64,000 nt of DNA, taken from positions 86,401-150,400 of the forward strand of contig FONB01000012.1 in NCBI GenBank assembly GCA_900112785.1, read 5' to 3'. Origin of the DNA: Phytobacter palmae. Lineage in GTDB: Bacteria > Pseudomonadota > Gammaproteobacteria > Enterobacterales > Enterobacteriaceae. The position numbers and the translations under genes are program-made. The notes below the pieces were generated by a model. It did not search any database and was not told where the DNA came from. It saw only the letters and a list, made by a program, of their open reading frames with translations. Below, one piece after another: positions 17,143 to 27,021 of this stretch (position 1 is its first letter; each line of letters starts with the position of its first letter).

Positions 17143-17933
17143 GCCGCTGCCTCCAGTGACTCGCTCAGTGCCTTATGCAGATGCGCGACAAACATCGCGC
17201 GGATCTCCGGGTTTTCACCCAGTCCCTGCAGCCACGGCGTTGCCGCAATCCCCACACGTTCAAACTGCGTTTTCCACGAATCTTCGTCATCGGACGCCAT
17301 ATCGTTAATGGCGTGATCGCCTGCCACCAGCATCAGTGGCATCAGGTGCACCGCACTGATACCTTCGCGGCGCAGACTGTCTATCAGCACGTCAACTTCC
17401 GGGTAGCTTTCCACTGCGCCGACACGCGCCGGGAAACGGTGCGACGCCATCATGTGGTCGAGGCAGGCGTAAGCGGCGAAGGCGTGATGGCTCGCCCCGT
17501 GGCCCATAAACACCACTTTTTCACCGTCTGCCAGCGTCGGCATCTGGCGAGCCAGCGCCTGCATCAGAAGCATGTAGTCGTCGTGGCTGCTGAGCAGCGG
17601 TGCACCGATCACCATGCGTTTGAACAGATGCCGCAGGGTTTGTACCTCGTGGACAATTTTTTCGTATTCGTCACCGTTAATGATATGCAACGACTGGATC
17701 GCCACATCCTGATAGCCCAGGTCGGCCAGCTTTTGCAGGGCCTGCAAGGGGGTGTCGATGTGCAGATTGTCGCGGCGTTTGAGCTTGCGAATGATCATTG
17801 TGGAGGTAAAGGCCCGAAACAGCGTGCGATCGGGGCAGCTGGCGGCAAGTTCCCGTTCACAGGCCACAATATTTTTTTCACAAGTGTCGTGATAGCTGGT
17901 GCCGAAACTCACCACCAGAAGCGCTTTCTTCAT
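17139..17933 (-). CDS. cbiK: Sirohydrochlorin cobaltochelatase CbiK
   Basis: Inserts Co2+ into sirohydrochlorin (factor II), the committing step of anaerobic B12 synthesis. 264 residues, the same length as the Salmonella enzyme. The metal and catalytic residues are at the expected places: Glu89 (GDEYEK), His145 (MGHGASHH) and His207 (VAGDHAIND). The start MKKALLVVSFGTSYHD has AGGAAAAG before it. The frame stays open 57 codons upstream into cbiJ, but that part is antisense-like noise of the overlapping gene end. 10 bases after cbiJ. Confidence 0.97.
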   Translation of the reverse strand: MKKALLVVSFGTSYHDTCEKNIVACERELAASCPDRTLFRAFTSTMIIRKLKRRDNLHIDTPLQALQKLADLGYQDVAIQSLHIINGDEYEKIVHEVQTLRHLFKRMVIGAPLLSSHDDYMLLMQALARQMPTLADGEKVVFMGHGASHHAFAAYACLDHMMASHRFPARVGAVESYPEVDVLIDSLRREGISAVHLMPLMLVAGDHAINDMASDDEDSWKTQFERVGIAATPWLQGLGENPEIRAMFVAHLHKALSESLEAAA

Positions 17934-17943
17934 GTTCTTTTCC

Positions 17944-18729
17944 TCACTGTGTGGCAAGCCAGCGCAGCAGTCGCTGCGAAAACGCATCCAGGCTTTCCAG
18001 TAGCTCCTCACCCGAAACCGCTGGCTGCGGGCGCGTAATAACAATGCAGGGGATCCCCGCGTCCAGACATGGCTGAACTTTTTCCTGATACCCGCCTTCC
18101 GCACCGGAGGCTTTGGTAATCATCACATCCGCGCGGCACTGACGGTAAAAGGCGGCATTGAACTCTGCGCTAAACGGCCCGCACATGGCGTAGATCTCGC
18201 CAACGCCAAAACCGTTTTCAACGCACTGCGTCATTACATCAGCAACGGGCAGCACCCGCGCCAGCAAGGTCTTCCCGGCAAGCCCCGCGCGCCATCGCGC
18301 CAGGTCTTTGCTGCCGGTCGTCAACAACACGCGCTGTCCAAGTCCGTGTGCGACTTTGCAGGCTTCGTCAATCGAGGCGACCTTGTACAAAAGTGGATGT
18401 TCCAGCTCCGGTAGTTGTTCCGGGCGCTGATAACGGCTTAGCAGCACGTTTGCCCGCCGACAGGCCGCGGCGATGTTCTGACTGACCACCTCGGCATAGG
18501 GGTGTGACGCATCCACCACCCAGCGGGTCTGGTTATCGTTAAGCCAGCGCAGCATGGCGTCAGGCTCCATCCGACCGCAGCGCACCTCGCCGCGAATATC
18601 TCCCGCCAGATGCTGTCCGGTGGGGGTTGCCACCGACAAGGTGTAACACACCCCGGCTGCGTCGAGTCGCTGGCAAATGGCCCGCGCATCGCTGGTGCCG
18701 CCAATGACCAGTACGTCGCCTGGCCTCAC
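17944..18729 (-). CDS. cbiJ: Cobalt-precorrin-6A reductase
   Basis: NADH-dependent reduction of the corrin ring at cobalt-precorrin-6A. 261 residues. The N-terminal GGTSDARAICQRL is the nucleotide loop, with VVDASHPYAEVVSQN and ITKASGAEGGYQEKVQPC further on, as in the CbiJ/CobK family. Overlaps cbiH by ATGA. Confidence 0.95.
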   Translation of the reverse strand: MRPGDVLVIGGTSDARAICQRLDAAGVCYTLSVATPTGQHLAGDIRGEVRCGRMEPDAMLRWLNDNQTRWVVDASHPYAEVVSQNIAAACRRANVLLSRYQRPEQLPELEHPLLYKVASIDEACKVAHGLGQRVLLTTGSKDLARWRAGLAGKTLLARVLPVADVMTQCVENGFGVGEIYAMCGPFSAEFNAAFYRQCRADVMITKASGAEGGYQEKVQPCLDAGIPCIVITRPQPAVSGEELLESLDAFSQRLLRWLATQ

Positions 18730-19451
18730 AACTCGTAGCCTCGCGGTGTGATCATCAAGCCGTCCGCTACGTAGGTTGCTTTGTTGCCGACAATGACCAG
18801 GCTTGTCATGTCAACCGGTTCAAAATCCATCTCGCCGAGAGTGGTTAGCCACTTCTCTTCTTTTTTACGTCCGGCGGATTTCACAATCCCCACCGGGGTT
18901 TGCGGGCTTTTGCTGGCCGCCAGCAGTTCGAATGCGCGCGCAAGGTGCCCTTCGCGGCCTCGGCTACGCGGATTGTAGAAGCAGATAACAAAGTCAGCTT
19001 CCCCGGCGGCGACAATACGTTTTTCAATGACCGGCCACGGGGTCAGTAAGTCGCTCAGGCTGATATGACAGAAGTCATGCATCAGCGGTGCGCCGAGCAG
19101 CGCCGCCGCCGCAATACTGGCGGTCATACCGGGGATCAGACGCACTTCCACGTCCAGTTTCTGTTTACTGACCAGTTCAAGAACCAGCCCCGCCATGCCG
19201 TAAATGCCAGCATCGCCGCTGCTGATAAGCGCCACGTTATGCCCGGCCTGCGCCAGTTCAATCGCCGCCTGGCAGCGCTCAATCTCTTTGCACATGCCAG
19301 TTTTGATCACCTGCTTATCGCCCGTGAACGCTTTCACCAGATGGGTGTAGGTCTTGTACCCCACCACGATCTCCGCAGCCTGCAAGGCTTCTGTCGCCTC
19401 CATGGTCATCATTGCCTGTGAGCCAGGGCCAATCCCGATAACAGTTAACAT
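18726..19451 (-). CDS. cbiH: Cobalt-precorrin-3 C17-methyltransferase
   Basis: Methylates C17 and contracts the ring. 241 residues of the tetrapyrrole methylase fold: GIGPGSQAMMTMEA (6-19), SSGDAGIYGMAG, LIPGMTASIAAAALLGAPL and VICFYNPRSRGR. Start and cbiG stop share one base. Confidence 0.96.
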   Translation of the reverse strand: MLTVIGIGPGSQAMMTMEATEALQAAEIVVGYKTYTHLVKAFTGDKQVIKTGMCKEIERCQAAIELAQAGHNVALISSGDAGIYGMAGLVLELVSKQKLDVEVRLIPGMTASIAAAALLGAPLMHDFCHISLSDLLTPWPVIEKRIVAAGEADFVICFYNPRSRGREGHLARAFELLAASKSPQTPVGIVKSAGRKKEEKWLTTLGEMDFEPVDMTSLVIVGNKATYVADGLMITPRGYEL

Positions 19452-20506
19452 CAGTGTGAAACTCCCAAAGTAATAGTGACGCCCTGCTCACGCAGAGTCT
19501 CGCCAATCAGTTGCCCACGACTCATCAGCCAGGCTGCGGGGCCGGATACGCTTCCCACGCCGGTGGTCTGACGCACAAAGTCAGAGGCAGGGAAACGATG
19601 CTCATGCTGACGCAGGGCATCAGCGGTAAAGATTTCAAACGGCACATGCAGGCTTTCTGCCAGTTGCGTGAGCGCTTTTTCATGCTCTTTCAGGGTGATG
19701 CTGCCTATGGCGCGCAGTGCCAGGGGGTCGAAAGCGTATGCCTGCAACTGTTGCTTAAGCAGCCCTGACACCACTGCAAACGGGGTATCGCGGCGACAGC
19801 CAATGCCAGCCACTACACGTCGGGGAACCAGCTTGTAGACCGGCACCGCCAGTTCGGGCAGTTCAGACTGCACGGTCACGCAAATCAGCGCCGTCAACGC
19901 AGGCATATCGTCGAGAGAGGCCACCGGAATAAACCCACGCGTGTCGCAGCGTTCAACGTCATCGCGCAATGCGTCTTCACACCACAGGCCGATGCGTTCG
20001 CCGCTGACCAGCCAGTGGTTGATTGTCTTTACCGCTCCGCGCAGATCCTCCATTCGGGCATCCAACTGGCAGGCCAGCGTATCGAGCGCCGCCAGTTCGT
20101 TGACATCCGTTGCTGTGGTGATCACCGGGTCCGCACCAAGGATGCCGGCCAGATAACGAGCCAGCGCATTTGCCCCACCGAAATGGCCGGAAAGCAGGCT
20201 GATGACGTGCTGTCCGCGCTCATCGATAACGATCACCGCCGGGTCGCTGAATTTGTCATTAACCAGGGGGGCCAGTACCCGTACGGCAATCCCCGTCGCG
20301 CCGATAAACACCAACGCCGAGTGCTGTGTAAAAGCATCGCGCAGTGACCGGGCAAAACCGCCGTCAAAAGGCACAAACCCCTCTTCCAGCAATTTCTCGC
20401 TGGTATAGCAGGTCATGGGCAGCGATCCTTTCAACCGGTTCGCCAGAGCAACACCGCCGGGCGTCAGACAGAACAGAGCGATAGATTCAGGCTTTACGGT
20501 ATTCAT
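19451..20506 (-). CDS. cbiG: Cobalt-precorrin-5A hydrolase CbiG
   Basis: Opens the delta-lactone of cobalt-precorrin-5A with loss of acetaldehyde. 351 residues, the usual length. Conserved segments: [30 protein letters not shown] and, in the C-terminal domain, [12 protein letters not shown]. Start [12 protein letters not shown] at 20506, inside cbiF (20-base overlap); the open frame upstream of it lies in another gene's coding region. Confidence 0.95.
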   Translation of the reverse strand: MNTVKPESIALFCLTPGGVALANRLKGSLPMTCYTSEKLLEEGFVPFDGGFARSLRDAFTQHSALVFIGATGIAVRVLAPLVNDKFSDPAVIVIDERGQHVISLLSGHFGGANALARYLAGILGADPVITTATDVNELAALDTLACQLDARMEDLRGAVKTINHWLVSGERIGLWCEDALRDDVERCDTRGFIPVASLDDMPALTALICVTVQSELPELAVPVYKLVPRRVVAGIGCRRDTPFAVVSGLLKQQLQAYAFDPLALRAIGSITLKEHEKALTQLAESLHVPFEIFTADALRQHEHRFPASDFVRQTTGVGSVSGPAAWLMSRGQLIGETLREQGVTITLGVSH

Positions 20507-21260
20507 GGCTAAAATCCGCGGCATAAAGACGTGAGTAGTGGTACTCCTCGCCAAGGAACGATCCAACGAGGATCAGTGCGGTTTTACGAATACCGGCATT
20601 GCGAACTTTGTCAGCAATGTCCTCAAGGGTTCCGCGCACCGTCTGGCTTTCCGGCCAGGTGGCTTTATAAATCACCGCCACGGGCGTGGCTGCCGGATAA
20701 CCGCCTTCGATCAGGCGCTCCGCCACCCGATTAATGCGCTGTACTGAGAGATAAATCGCCATTGAGGTCTGGTGGCTGGCAAAGGATTCCAGCTGTTCCA
20801 GCGGCGGAACCGGGGTACGACCTTCCAGGCGGGTAATAATCAGGCTCTGCGACACTTCCGGCACGGTATATTCCACGCCCAGTTCCGCAGCCGCCCCAAG
20901 AAAGGCACTCACGCCGGGAACGACCTTCCATTGAATACCGCGTTCAGTCAGCACTTCCCCCTGTTCACGCACTGAGCCATAAAGGGAGACATCACCGGTT
21001 TGCAGACGCACCACTACTTTTCCTGCTTTAACACCGGCCTCCATCAGGTCGATAATCTGTTCAAGGTGCAGTTCGGCGCTGTCGTGACACTCTGCGCCCG
21101 GTGGGCAGTATTCGAGCAGATCGGTATTAATGAGTGAGCCCGCGTAAATAACGACCTGTGCCTGCTGCAACAGGCGGTATCCTTTCAGGGTGATCAGCTC
21201 GCGGTCACCGGGGCCAGCACCGACAAACCAGACGGTTTGCGCATCAAATTGTTCAGCCAT
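20487..21260 (-). CDS. cbiF: Cobalt-precorrin-4 C11-methyltransferase
   Basis: 257 residues of the SAM-dependent tetrapyrrole methylase fold: [19 protein letters not shown] (14-32), [32 protein letters not shown]. Overlaps cbiT by 8 bases and cbiG by 20. Confidence 0.97.
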   Translation of the reverse strand: MAEQFDAQTVWFVGAGPGDRELITLKGYRLLQQAQVVIYAGSLINTDLLEYCPPGAECHDSAELHLEQIIDLMEAGVKAGKVVVRLQTGDVSLYGSVREQGEVLTERGIQWKVVPGVSAFLGAAAELGVEYTVPEVSQSLIITRLEGRTPVPPLEQLESFASHQTSMAIYLSVQRINRVAERLIEGGYPAATPVAVIYKATWPESQTVRGTLEDIADKVRNAGIRKTALILVGSFLGEEYHYSRLYAADFSHEYRKA

Positions 21261-21822
21261 GAGACTCTTCCTTCTCGCAGGAAATCACAAAAACAGGGTT
21301 ATTCGGTTTGAAGTAGTGGCCGCTGCCCAGCGCATGAAGAAGCGAAACCTGAATTTGCTGGCAGTCCAGCATGGCGACCTGGCAAGCAGCGAGGTGGCTC
21401 AGCGCACTGCTGAGGTTCTCCTGCAGGATAAAGGTCATTACCAGGCGTCCACCGGGGATCAGTTGGGCCAAAGACCAGTCAATAAGTTGGGTAAGATTGC
21501 CACCGCTGCCGCCCATAAAAACCGCGTCGGCGGGCTGGCCTATAAATAACGGCGCCACGCCCGGGACAATGGTGATATTGCGACAGCCAAAGTGCTGGCA
21601 GTTCTCTTCCAGCAGCCCCAGCGCCGCCGGATTACGCTCAATGGCTGTCACCTGCAATTGCGGGTGGCAGAGGGCAGCCTCAATGGAGACGCTGCCCGTG
21701 CCTGCGCCAATATCAATAAGATGACGCGCGCCGGATAAGTTCAGGCGTGAGAGCGCCAGCGCACGGACCACTTCTTTGGTCATCGGCACATTTTCACCGC
21801 GTAAAAACAGTTCATCTTTCAT
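21253..21822 (-). CDS. cbiT: Cobalt-precorrin-6B C15-methyltransferase (decarboxylating) subunit CbiT
   Basis: Methylates C15 and decarboxylates the C12 acetate. 189 residues with a Rossmann SAM site, [15 protein letters not shown] (about 37-51), and the opening [27 protein letters not shown] typical of CbiT. The C5 methylation is done by the separate CbiE encoded just upstream; in aerobic producers the two are fused as CobL. Overlaps cbiE by 11 bases. Confidence 0.96.
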   Translation of the reverse strand: MKDELFLRGENVPMTKEVVRALALSRLNLSGARHLIDIGAGTGSVSIEAALCHPQLQVTAIERNPAALGLLEENCQHFGCRNITIVPGVAPLFIGQPADAVFMGGSGGNLTQLIDWSLAQLIPGGRLVMTFILQENLSSALSHLAACQVAMLDCQQIQVSLLHALGSGHYFKPNNPVFVISCEKEESHG

Positions 21823-22417
21823 TGAGGATCACCACAACATTCATCTCATACTGCGCATGGACGTCACGGGCGAGCAGCCAGTGAATATGTTCGTTTTCCA
21901 TCGCCAGATTTTCGCCAATCACCAGCCAGCGCTCACCCGCACCGCGTGCCACCAGGGCAGCGGCAATTTCCCGCGGCCCACAGCGGACATCGGTCACCAT
22001 TGCGGTTTTAGGGGAACGGGCCAGCGCGTCAAAATCTACGTCGCGCCCGTGGGAGCTGGTAAGCCAGATATCATTCATATCGATACCGGTCTTCGCGCAC
22101 AGATACTGCACAGCGCTGATGCCCGGAATAATGCGCACCTCTTCAATGCCGAACTCGGCCACCAGCCGTTTGCCAATGCCGTAAAACAGCGGGTCACCGG
22201 AGGCAAGCACCACCACGCGCTGATGCATCCGCTGCGCAATCCAGCGGATTAATCCGGGGATGTCAGCATCCAGCACGCGACGTTCGCCGGCAAAATCAGG
22301 AAACTGTTCGAGATGGCGTTTGCCGCCAATCAGGACATCCGCCTGCGCGACGGTATCCAGCGCCATTGGCGTCATTAAGGCCAGTGAGGCAGGCCCCATT
22401 CCTGCGACGGTTAGCAT
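21812..22417 (-). CDS. cbiE: Cobalt-precorrin-7 C5-methyltransferase CbiE
   Basis: 201 residues of the tetrapyrrole methylase fold with [18 protein letters not shown] (6-23), [16 protein letters not shown] and [16 protein letters not shown]. Together with CbiT it does the work of aerobic CobL. Overlaps cbiD by 7 bases. Confidence 0.96.
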   Translation of the reverse strand: MLTVAGMGPASLALMTPMALDTVAQADVLIGGKRHLEQFPDFAGERRVLDADIPGLIRWIAQRMHQRVVVLASGDPLFYGIGKRLVAEFGIEEVRIIPGISAVQYLCAKTGIDMNDIWLTSSHGRDVDFDALARSPKTAMVTDVRCGPREIAAALVARGAGERWLVIGENLAMENEHIHWLLARDVHAQYEMNVVVILNER

Positions 22418-23550
22418 TGCAAATCCTCCACAATGTCCCGGAACGGGCGGTTCGCGCCGAGGATTTGGTTATCAAACGAAAACATGATGGCGTCGCACTG
22501 AGGGGGATTTTTGGTAAAGCGCAGGTTCTGCATGACACGTTGACAGATACGCTGCGCCAGATGGTTGTAGAGATGATTGAATCCCGCCGCATCGATGTGC
22601 TCCATCGCCGCTTCGGTGGTGTCACATTCGCTCACTTTGAGCAGTAAGTCATGCGGGGCGCCGAGCAGCGCCAGATGCGCCACCAGTGTTTCCATGCGTG
22701 CATCGGCAATATGGCTATGGGTGTGGAAGATCCCGGCGGCAATTTTTACCAGCTTACCTGGATGACCAATCAGCACAATTTGCCGATAACCCAGGCGAAC
22801 GGCCTCTTCAATCATATAGCCCACGAAATTGCTCATGGTGACCACGATATCGCCGGAAAGTCCCATCTGTTCGCGGACAAAGCGCTCCCCGTGGTTGCCA
22901 GGCACCAGCACCACTCGTTCCAGCCCGGCTTCGTGTTTGATTTCCAGTTCCAGGGAAAGTGAGCGTTTCCAGCTCTCTTCAGACATTGGTGTGACAATAC
23001 CAGTGGTACCGATAATCGAAATCCCGCCCAGAATGCCCAGCCTGCTGTTGTAAGTTTTTTGCGCCCGTTCTTCCCCTTCCGGTGCGAAGATTTCCACTTC
23101 GGCGCCGCGCGAAGGGCCGATCACTTCGCGTACGGCAGCTTCTATAGTCTGCCGCGGCGTACGGTTAATGGCAGCGCTGCCGACCGGCAGGCCAATGCCT
23201 TTGCGCGTCACCGTGCCCACACCTTCACCACCAGACAGCGCAATCTCTCCGCCTTCATTCAGCGTAACGCGAGCAAAAATCAACATGCCGTGCGTGGCAT
23301 CGACATCATCGCCACCGTCTTTGCGGATAGCGGCTATACCCTGCTGACCTTCAATATGCGGAGATTCAACGTTAAGGCGCAGCGTGACGCCGGAGGGTGT
23401 GACAATCGACACCTGATGAATGATGTGCTGGCGCAGGACCATCAGCGCCGCAACCTTCGCCGCCGCTGTCGCGCAGGATCCGGTGGTATAGCCTTTGCGT
23501 AGCGCTTTGCCGTTGTGCCACACCGGAGCGTCGAACGTCTCTTCGCTCAT
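22411..23550 (-). CDS. cbiD: Cobalt-precorrin-5B C1-methyltransferase CbiD
   Basis: Adds the C1 methyl group; a fold unrelated to the other ring methylases. 379 residues. Family sequence: [20 protein letters not shown] (17-36), [10 protein letters not shown] and [21 protein letters not shown]. Its start shares one base with the cbiC stop (TAATG). Confidence 0.96.
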   Translation of the reverse strand: MSEETFDAPVWHNGKALRKGYTTGSCATAAAKVAALMVLRQHIIHQVSIVTPSGVTLRLNVESPHIEGQQGIAAIRKDGGDDVDATHGMLIFARVTLNEGGEIALSGGEGVGTVTRKGIGLPVGSAAINRTPRQTIEAAVREVIGPSRGAEVEIFAPEGEERAQKTYNSRLGILGGISIIGTTGIVTPMSEESWKRSLSLELEIKHEAGLERVVLVPGNHGERFVREQMGLSGDIVVTMSNFVGYMIEEAVRLGYRQIVLIGHPGKLVKIAAGIFHTHSHIADARMETLVAHLALLGAPHDLLLKVSECDTTEAAMEHIDAAGFNHLYNHLAQRICQRVMQNLRFTKNPPQCDAIMFSFDNQILGANRPFRDIVEDLQC

Positions 23551-24188
23551 TACGCCTCCCGCATAAAATACAAAAAGGCGTTAATGATAGCCGCCGCTAC
23601 ATTGCTGCCACCTTTGCGTCCCAGCGCGGCGATCCCCGGTAGCCCACTTTCCACCAGCGCATCTTTCGATTCCGCCGCGCCGACAAAGCCGACCGGGACG
23701 CCAACTACGCCGCGCACGCGGGGGTTTTGTTCCAGTAAGCGGAAGAGCGCGGTGGGGGCATTACCAAAGACGAAGATTTTGTCGCCCTCTTCGCTGAGCG
23801 CCAGATCTACTGCCGCCATTGAGCGAGTGATCCCCGCCTCTTTCGCTTTACGCACCACGCGAGGGTCACTGATATAGCACTTCACCTCACCGCCAAATTT
23901 TGCCAGCAGAGTTTTGTTGATTCCGGAAAGGGCCATCGTTGTGTCAGTGTAAAGCGTGCAGCCGCTGTGTATTGCCTGGCCGAGGCTTTCCAGCGCGTGC
24001 GGAGAAAACCACAGGATATCCAGCCAGTCGAAATCGGCGGTCGTGTGAATCACTCGTTTGATGATGGCTTCGTGCAGAGGGCTGGCAAAACGGTAGTCAG
24101 GCCGGGTTTCACGAATGATGTCGCCAATAATGACAAAACTTTTGTCTTCAATGGCCTGAGGTTGCTGTAAATAATCCATAGTTTTCAT
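23550..24188 (-). CDS. cbiC: Cobalt-precorrin-8 methylmutase
   Basis: Moves the methyl group from C11 to C12, giving cobyrinic acid. 212 residues with the conserved [18 protein letters not shown] (the catalytic His region), [16 protein letters not shown] and [13 protein letters not shown]. Start [11 protein letters not shown] at 24188 overlaps the cbiB stop by ATGA and has AGGAG 10 bases upstream; MDYLQQPQ at 24179 is the alternative. Confidence 0.95.
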   Translation of the reverse strand: MKTMDYLQQPQAIEDKSFVIIGDIIRETRPDYRFASPLHEAIIKRVIHTTADFDWLDILWFSPHALESLGQAIHSGCTLYTDTTMALSGINKTLLAKFGGEVKCYISDPRVVRKAKEAGITRSMAAVDLALSEEGDKIFVFGNAPTALFRLLEQNPRVRGVVGVPVGFVGAAESKDALVESGLPGIAALGRKGGSNVAAAIINAFLYFMREA

Positions 24189-25150
24189 GAGATTGCTGCT
24201 CCTGCCAGCGTAACATGCGTAAGCGCAAATACGGCCAGTGCAAGGGTGGAGGCTACCCACATAAGGCGGATGGTTTGCGAAATATCGTCAACAGTGATGG
24301 CGCGGGTCTCATCGCCAATCCAGGGCTTTTCGACGCGCTGGCCAAAGTAATCATTTGGCCCGCCAAGCTGCACACCAAGCGCCCCTGCAACGGTGCCCTC
24401 CGGCCAGGCGCAGTTGGGACTGCTGTGATTACGTCGATCACGCCAGCCGATGCGAAATGCACGTGCCGGGTTCAGCCGGCAAAGCCAGGCGGCAACGCTT
24501 AACAACAGCCAGCTAAGGCGTGCCGGGATAAAATTGGCCACGTCATCAATACGCGCGCTCACCATGCCAATGGCACGATATTTTTCGTGTTTGTAGCCCA
24601 CCATCGAATCGAGGGTATTAACAGCCTTGTAGGCCATCGCCAGCGGCGCGCCGCCCAGCAATAAAAAGAACAACGGAGCAATAACGCCATCCACGGTGTT
24701 TTCTGCCACGGTTTCCACGACCGCGCGGGTGATCTGCGGCGGCTGTAGTTGCGAGGTGTCGCGCCCGACAATCCAGGAGAGTTTTTCCCGGCTTTGAGCA
24801 AGCGTGCCGTGGCGTAAGGCCTGCTCGACTTCCCGTGCCGCATCAGCCAGACAACGCGCCGCCAGCAAGGTGTAAATCATCCACACCTCCACACACCAGC
24901 CGAGCCACGGATGGATTGCTTGCGCGAGAGTCAGCACACCGTATGCCGCGCCCCAGGTGGCCCCCACGACTACCACCCACATCACTCCACCACCGATACG
25001 CAAAGCACTATCCGAATGACAGACCCGGCGTACGACTCGCTGGGTCTGCGTGATCAGCGCGCCAATCCAGCGGACCGGATGCGGCCAGTGCGGAGGGTCA
25101 CCCAGCCAGCGGTCAAGAAGCCAGGCGGCACACCAGGCAAGGATCGTCAT
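24185..25150 (-). CDS. cbiB: Adenosylcobinamide-phosphate synthase CbiB
   Basis: Membrane enzyme that attaches (R)-1-aminopropan-2-ol phosphate to adenosylcobyric acid. 321 residues with several hydrophobic helices. Conserved segments: LLDRWLGDPPHWPHPVRWIGALI (N-terminus), VAENTVDGVIAPLFFLLLGGAPLAMAYKAVNTLDSMVGYK and LGGPNDYFG. Start at 25150 (ATGA overlap with cbiA). Its substrate is a decarboxylated threonine phosphate, which ties it to PduX at the other end of this locus. Confidence 0.96.
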   Translation of the reverse strand: MTILAWCAAWLLDRWLGDPPHWPHPVRWIGALITQTQRVVRRVCHSDSALRIGGGVMWVVVVGATWGAAYGVLTLAQAIHPWLGWCVEVWMIYTLLAARCLADAAREVEQALRHGTLAQSREKLSWIVGRDTSQLQPPQITRAVVETVAENTVDGVIAPLFFLLLGGAPLAMAYKAVNTLDSMVGYKHEKYRAIGMVSARIDDVANFIPARLSWLLLSVAAWLCRLNPARAFRIGWRDRRNHSSPNCAWPEGTVAGALGVQLGGPNDYFGQRVEKPWIGDETRAITVDDISQTIRLMWVASTLALAVFALTHVTLAGAAIS

Positions 25151-26526
25151 AGCGCGCTCCTTGCGGCGGCTATCCAGCGGCTCAGCATGGTCGGACGTTG
25201 GGCAAAATGGATATGCAAATAGCTGGCGTAGGTGTTGCCCACCTGCCAGCCACCCTGCCACTGGGATAAGATCTTGCCATCCCGGATTTTCCGGCACTGC
25301 ATGACCGCATCCTGCTCAGGGTTGAAATCAGAGTAGTGGAATTCATGTCCACGCAACGTCTCGCCTTCATCGGCAAGTAGCGTGGGCTGGCTGGCAGTCG
25401 CTTCGCAGTAACCAAAGCGGGTCAGGCCTTTTCCCATCTCGCTGTGGCCGGGTATCACCCCCACCATTGAATGAATATCGCCCGCGTCATCGCGCAGCGT
25501 AGAGCCGAGATACATCAGACCACCGCACTCGGCATAAATCGCCACACCGCGCCGGTGCGCCGAACGGATAGCTCCGAGCATGGATGTATTCGCAGAAAGG
25601 GCGCGGGCGTGGAGTTCCGGGTAACCGCCACCAAGCCAGAGCATCTGACATTCGGGCAATTCAGCGTCATGCAGTGGGCTAAAACGCACAATCTTCACAC
25701 CCGTACTGCGTAGCAGCTCTATGTTATCGGGATAATAAAAGTTGAAAGCCTCATCATCAGCCAGTGCGAGCGTTAGCCCCTCCCCTTCGCCACATAGAGG
25801 TAAGGCGGGCCATTGCCCCTGCGGTAAAGACGGGAGTGTGCTCAGGGAAAGCAACGTATCGATATTCAGTGTTTGCGCGATACACCCGGCAAAATCACGC
25901 CAGGGTCGGGAATCGATGACAGATTCACGTGCAGTGACCAGCCCCAGATGACGTTCCGGTAGCGTCACCCCGGACGTGACAGGCACATAGCCCAGCGCAG
26001 GAATGCCGCAATAGTGTTCGATAGCATGCCTGAGCAACTGGTAATGGCTGTCGCTGTTGACGCGGTTAACAATAACACCCGCGATATTGAGTGCCGGGTC
26101 GAAATGTTGAAAACCCATTACCGTAGCGGCGATAGAGGTCGACACCGCTTTTCCTTCGACCAGCAAAATGACCGGTACGCCAAGCTGTTTTGCCAGTGCG
26201 GCGCTGCTGCAATAATTGGGGTCAGTGCCATAACCATCGTACAGGCCCATAACACCTTCAATCACGGCGATATCCGCGTCGCCCATTTGTTGATTAAACA
26301 AGGCATTCAGCGTCAGGGCGGGGAGCATAAAGCTGTCAAGGTTGCGGGACTCAACGCCCGTTACGGCGGTATGCCAGGCGGTATCGAGATAGTCCGGGCC
26401 GACTTTAAATGGCTGTACCCGCATACCGCGCTGCTGTAAAACGCTCAGCAAGCCAAGAGTAACGGTGGTTTTACCACAGCCACTTCCGGTACCGGCAAGG
26501 ATAAAGGCGCGACGCCCGTCAGACAT
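25147..26526 (-). CDS. cbiA: Cobyrinic acid a,c-diamide synthase
   Basis: First gene of the operon; ATP- and glutamine-dependent amidation of the a and c acetates. 459 residues. The N-terminal domain has the P-loop AGTGSGCGKTTVTLG (11-25), and the C-terminal glutaminase domain has YAECGGLMYLG with the nucleophile Cys and later GHEFHYSDF. Expression is under the riboswitch at 26636-26795, whose output hairpin should hide this gene's ribosome site. Confidence 0.97.
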   Translation of the reverse strand: MSDGRRAFILAGTGSGCGKTTVTLGLLSVLQQRGMRVQPFKVGPDYLDTAWHTAVTGVESRNLDSFMLPALTLNALFNQQMGDADIAVIEGVMGLYDGYGTDPNYCSSAALAKQLGVPVILLVEGKAVSTSIAATVMGFQHFDPALNIAGVIVNRVNSDSHYQLLRHAIEHYCGIPALGYVPVTSGVTLPERHLGLVTARESVIDSRPWRDFAGCIAQTLNIDTLLSLSTLPSLPQGQWPALPLCGEGEGLTLALADDEAFNFYYPDNIELLRSTGVKIVRFSPLHDAELPECQMLWLGGGYPELHARALSANTSMLGAIRSAHRRGVAIYAECGGLMYLGSTLRDDAGDIHSMVGVIPGHSEMGKGLTRFGYCEATASQPTLLADEGETLRGHEFHYSDFNPEQDAVMQCRKIRDGKILSQWQGGWQVGNTYASYLHIHFAQRPTMLSRWIAAARSAL

Positions 26527-26635
26527 ACCTTAAGACCCCGTTCAGGGTGGAAAGGCTGTGTCAGGCTGTGCGTAATTCCAGTCAATGACTGTACGCGTCT
26601 GAGCAACTGACTTCCCACCGAAGTTGTTGAGAGTA

Positions 26636-26795
26636 ACCATCAGGTCGGTCTTCTGGCTTAGCGTCGTCCTCGCCCGTCCTTCCCAATCTTGCGATCAGTG
26701 GTGATTACGGGGTCGTCAGCATCACAGCAGCGGGGGCTGCGGGGGATTCTCACCCCCTTCCCAGCCGCGATAATTTGCGGCAAACCTGTTGGCTT
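26636..26795 (-). promoter_or_regulatory. Cobalamin (B12) riboswitch
   Basis: Minus-strand leader with the class hallmarks: the GGTTTGCC start, the GGGGGTGAGAATCCCCC stem-loop, the core CGCTGCTGTGATG, and the B12 box GCCAGAAGACCGACCTG at about 26641-26657. The B12 box is followed by about 110 bases that can form the output hairpin before cbiA. Adenosylcobalamin binding should block cbi/cob translation. Confidence 0.95.
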
Positions 26796-27021
26796 CATTG
26801 TTCGTTTCACTGATACAGCATATTGCTGAAAAGTGATTTTGCTCCTGACTGCAATCTATCGCATCAGGGAAATAAAAACTGGTTCAGTTTATCCCTGCAG
26901 GGGCAATAATTTGTTGCGCTATAACAATTTATTGTCCAGCCTTCACTTGAATCTCTTATTTCGACGGCCTTCCAGGCAATTCTATTGATTTGGCAAATAA
27001 CAAAATATTGTTATCGGAAAT
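26796..27021 (-). promoter_or_regulatory. cbi/cob promoter region with AACAA…TTGTT repeats
   Basis: A/T-rich region between pocR and the riboswitch, where the PocR-activated cob promoter should lie. It holds ACAAT-TT-ATTGT (26924-26935), TTGTT…AACAA (26911-26927) and CAAAATATTGTTAT (27001-27014). The last is the exact complement of a site at 29107-29120 before pduA. I could not fix the start site. Confidence 0.55.
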
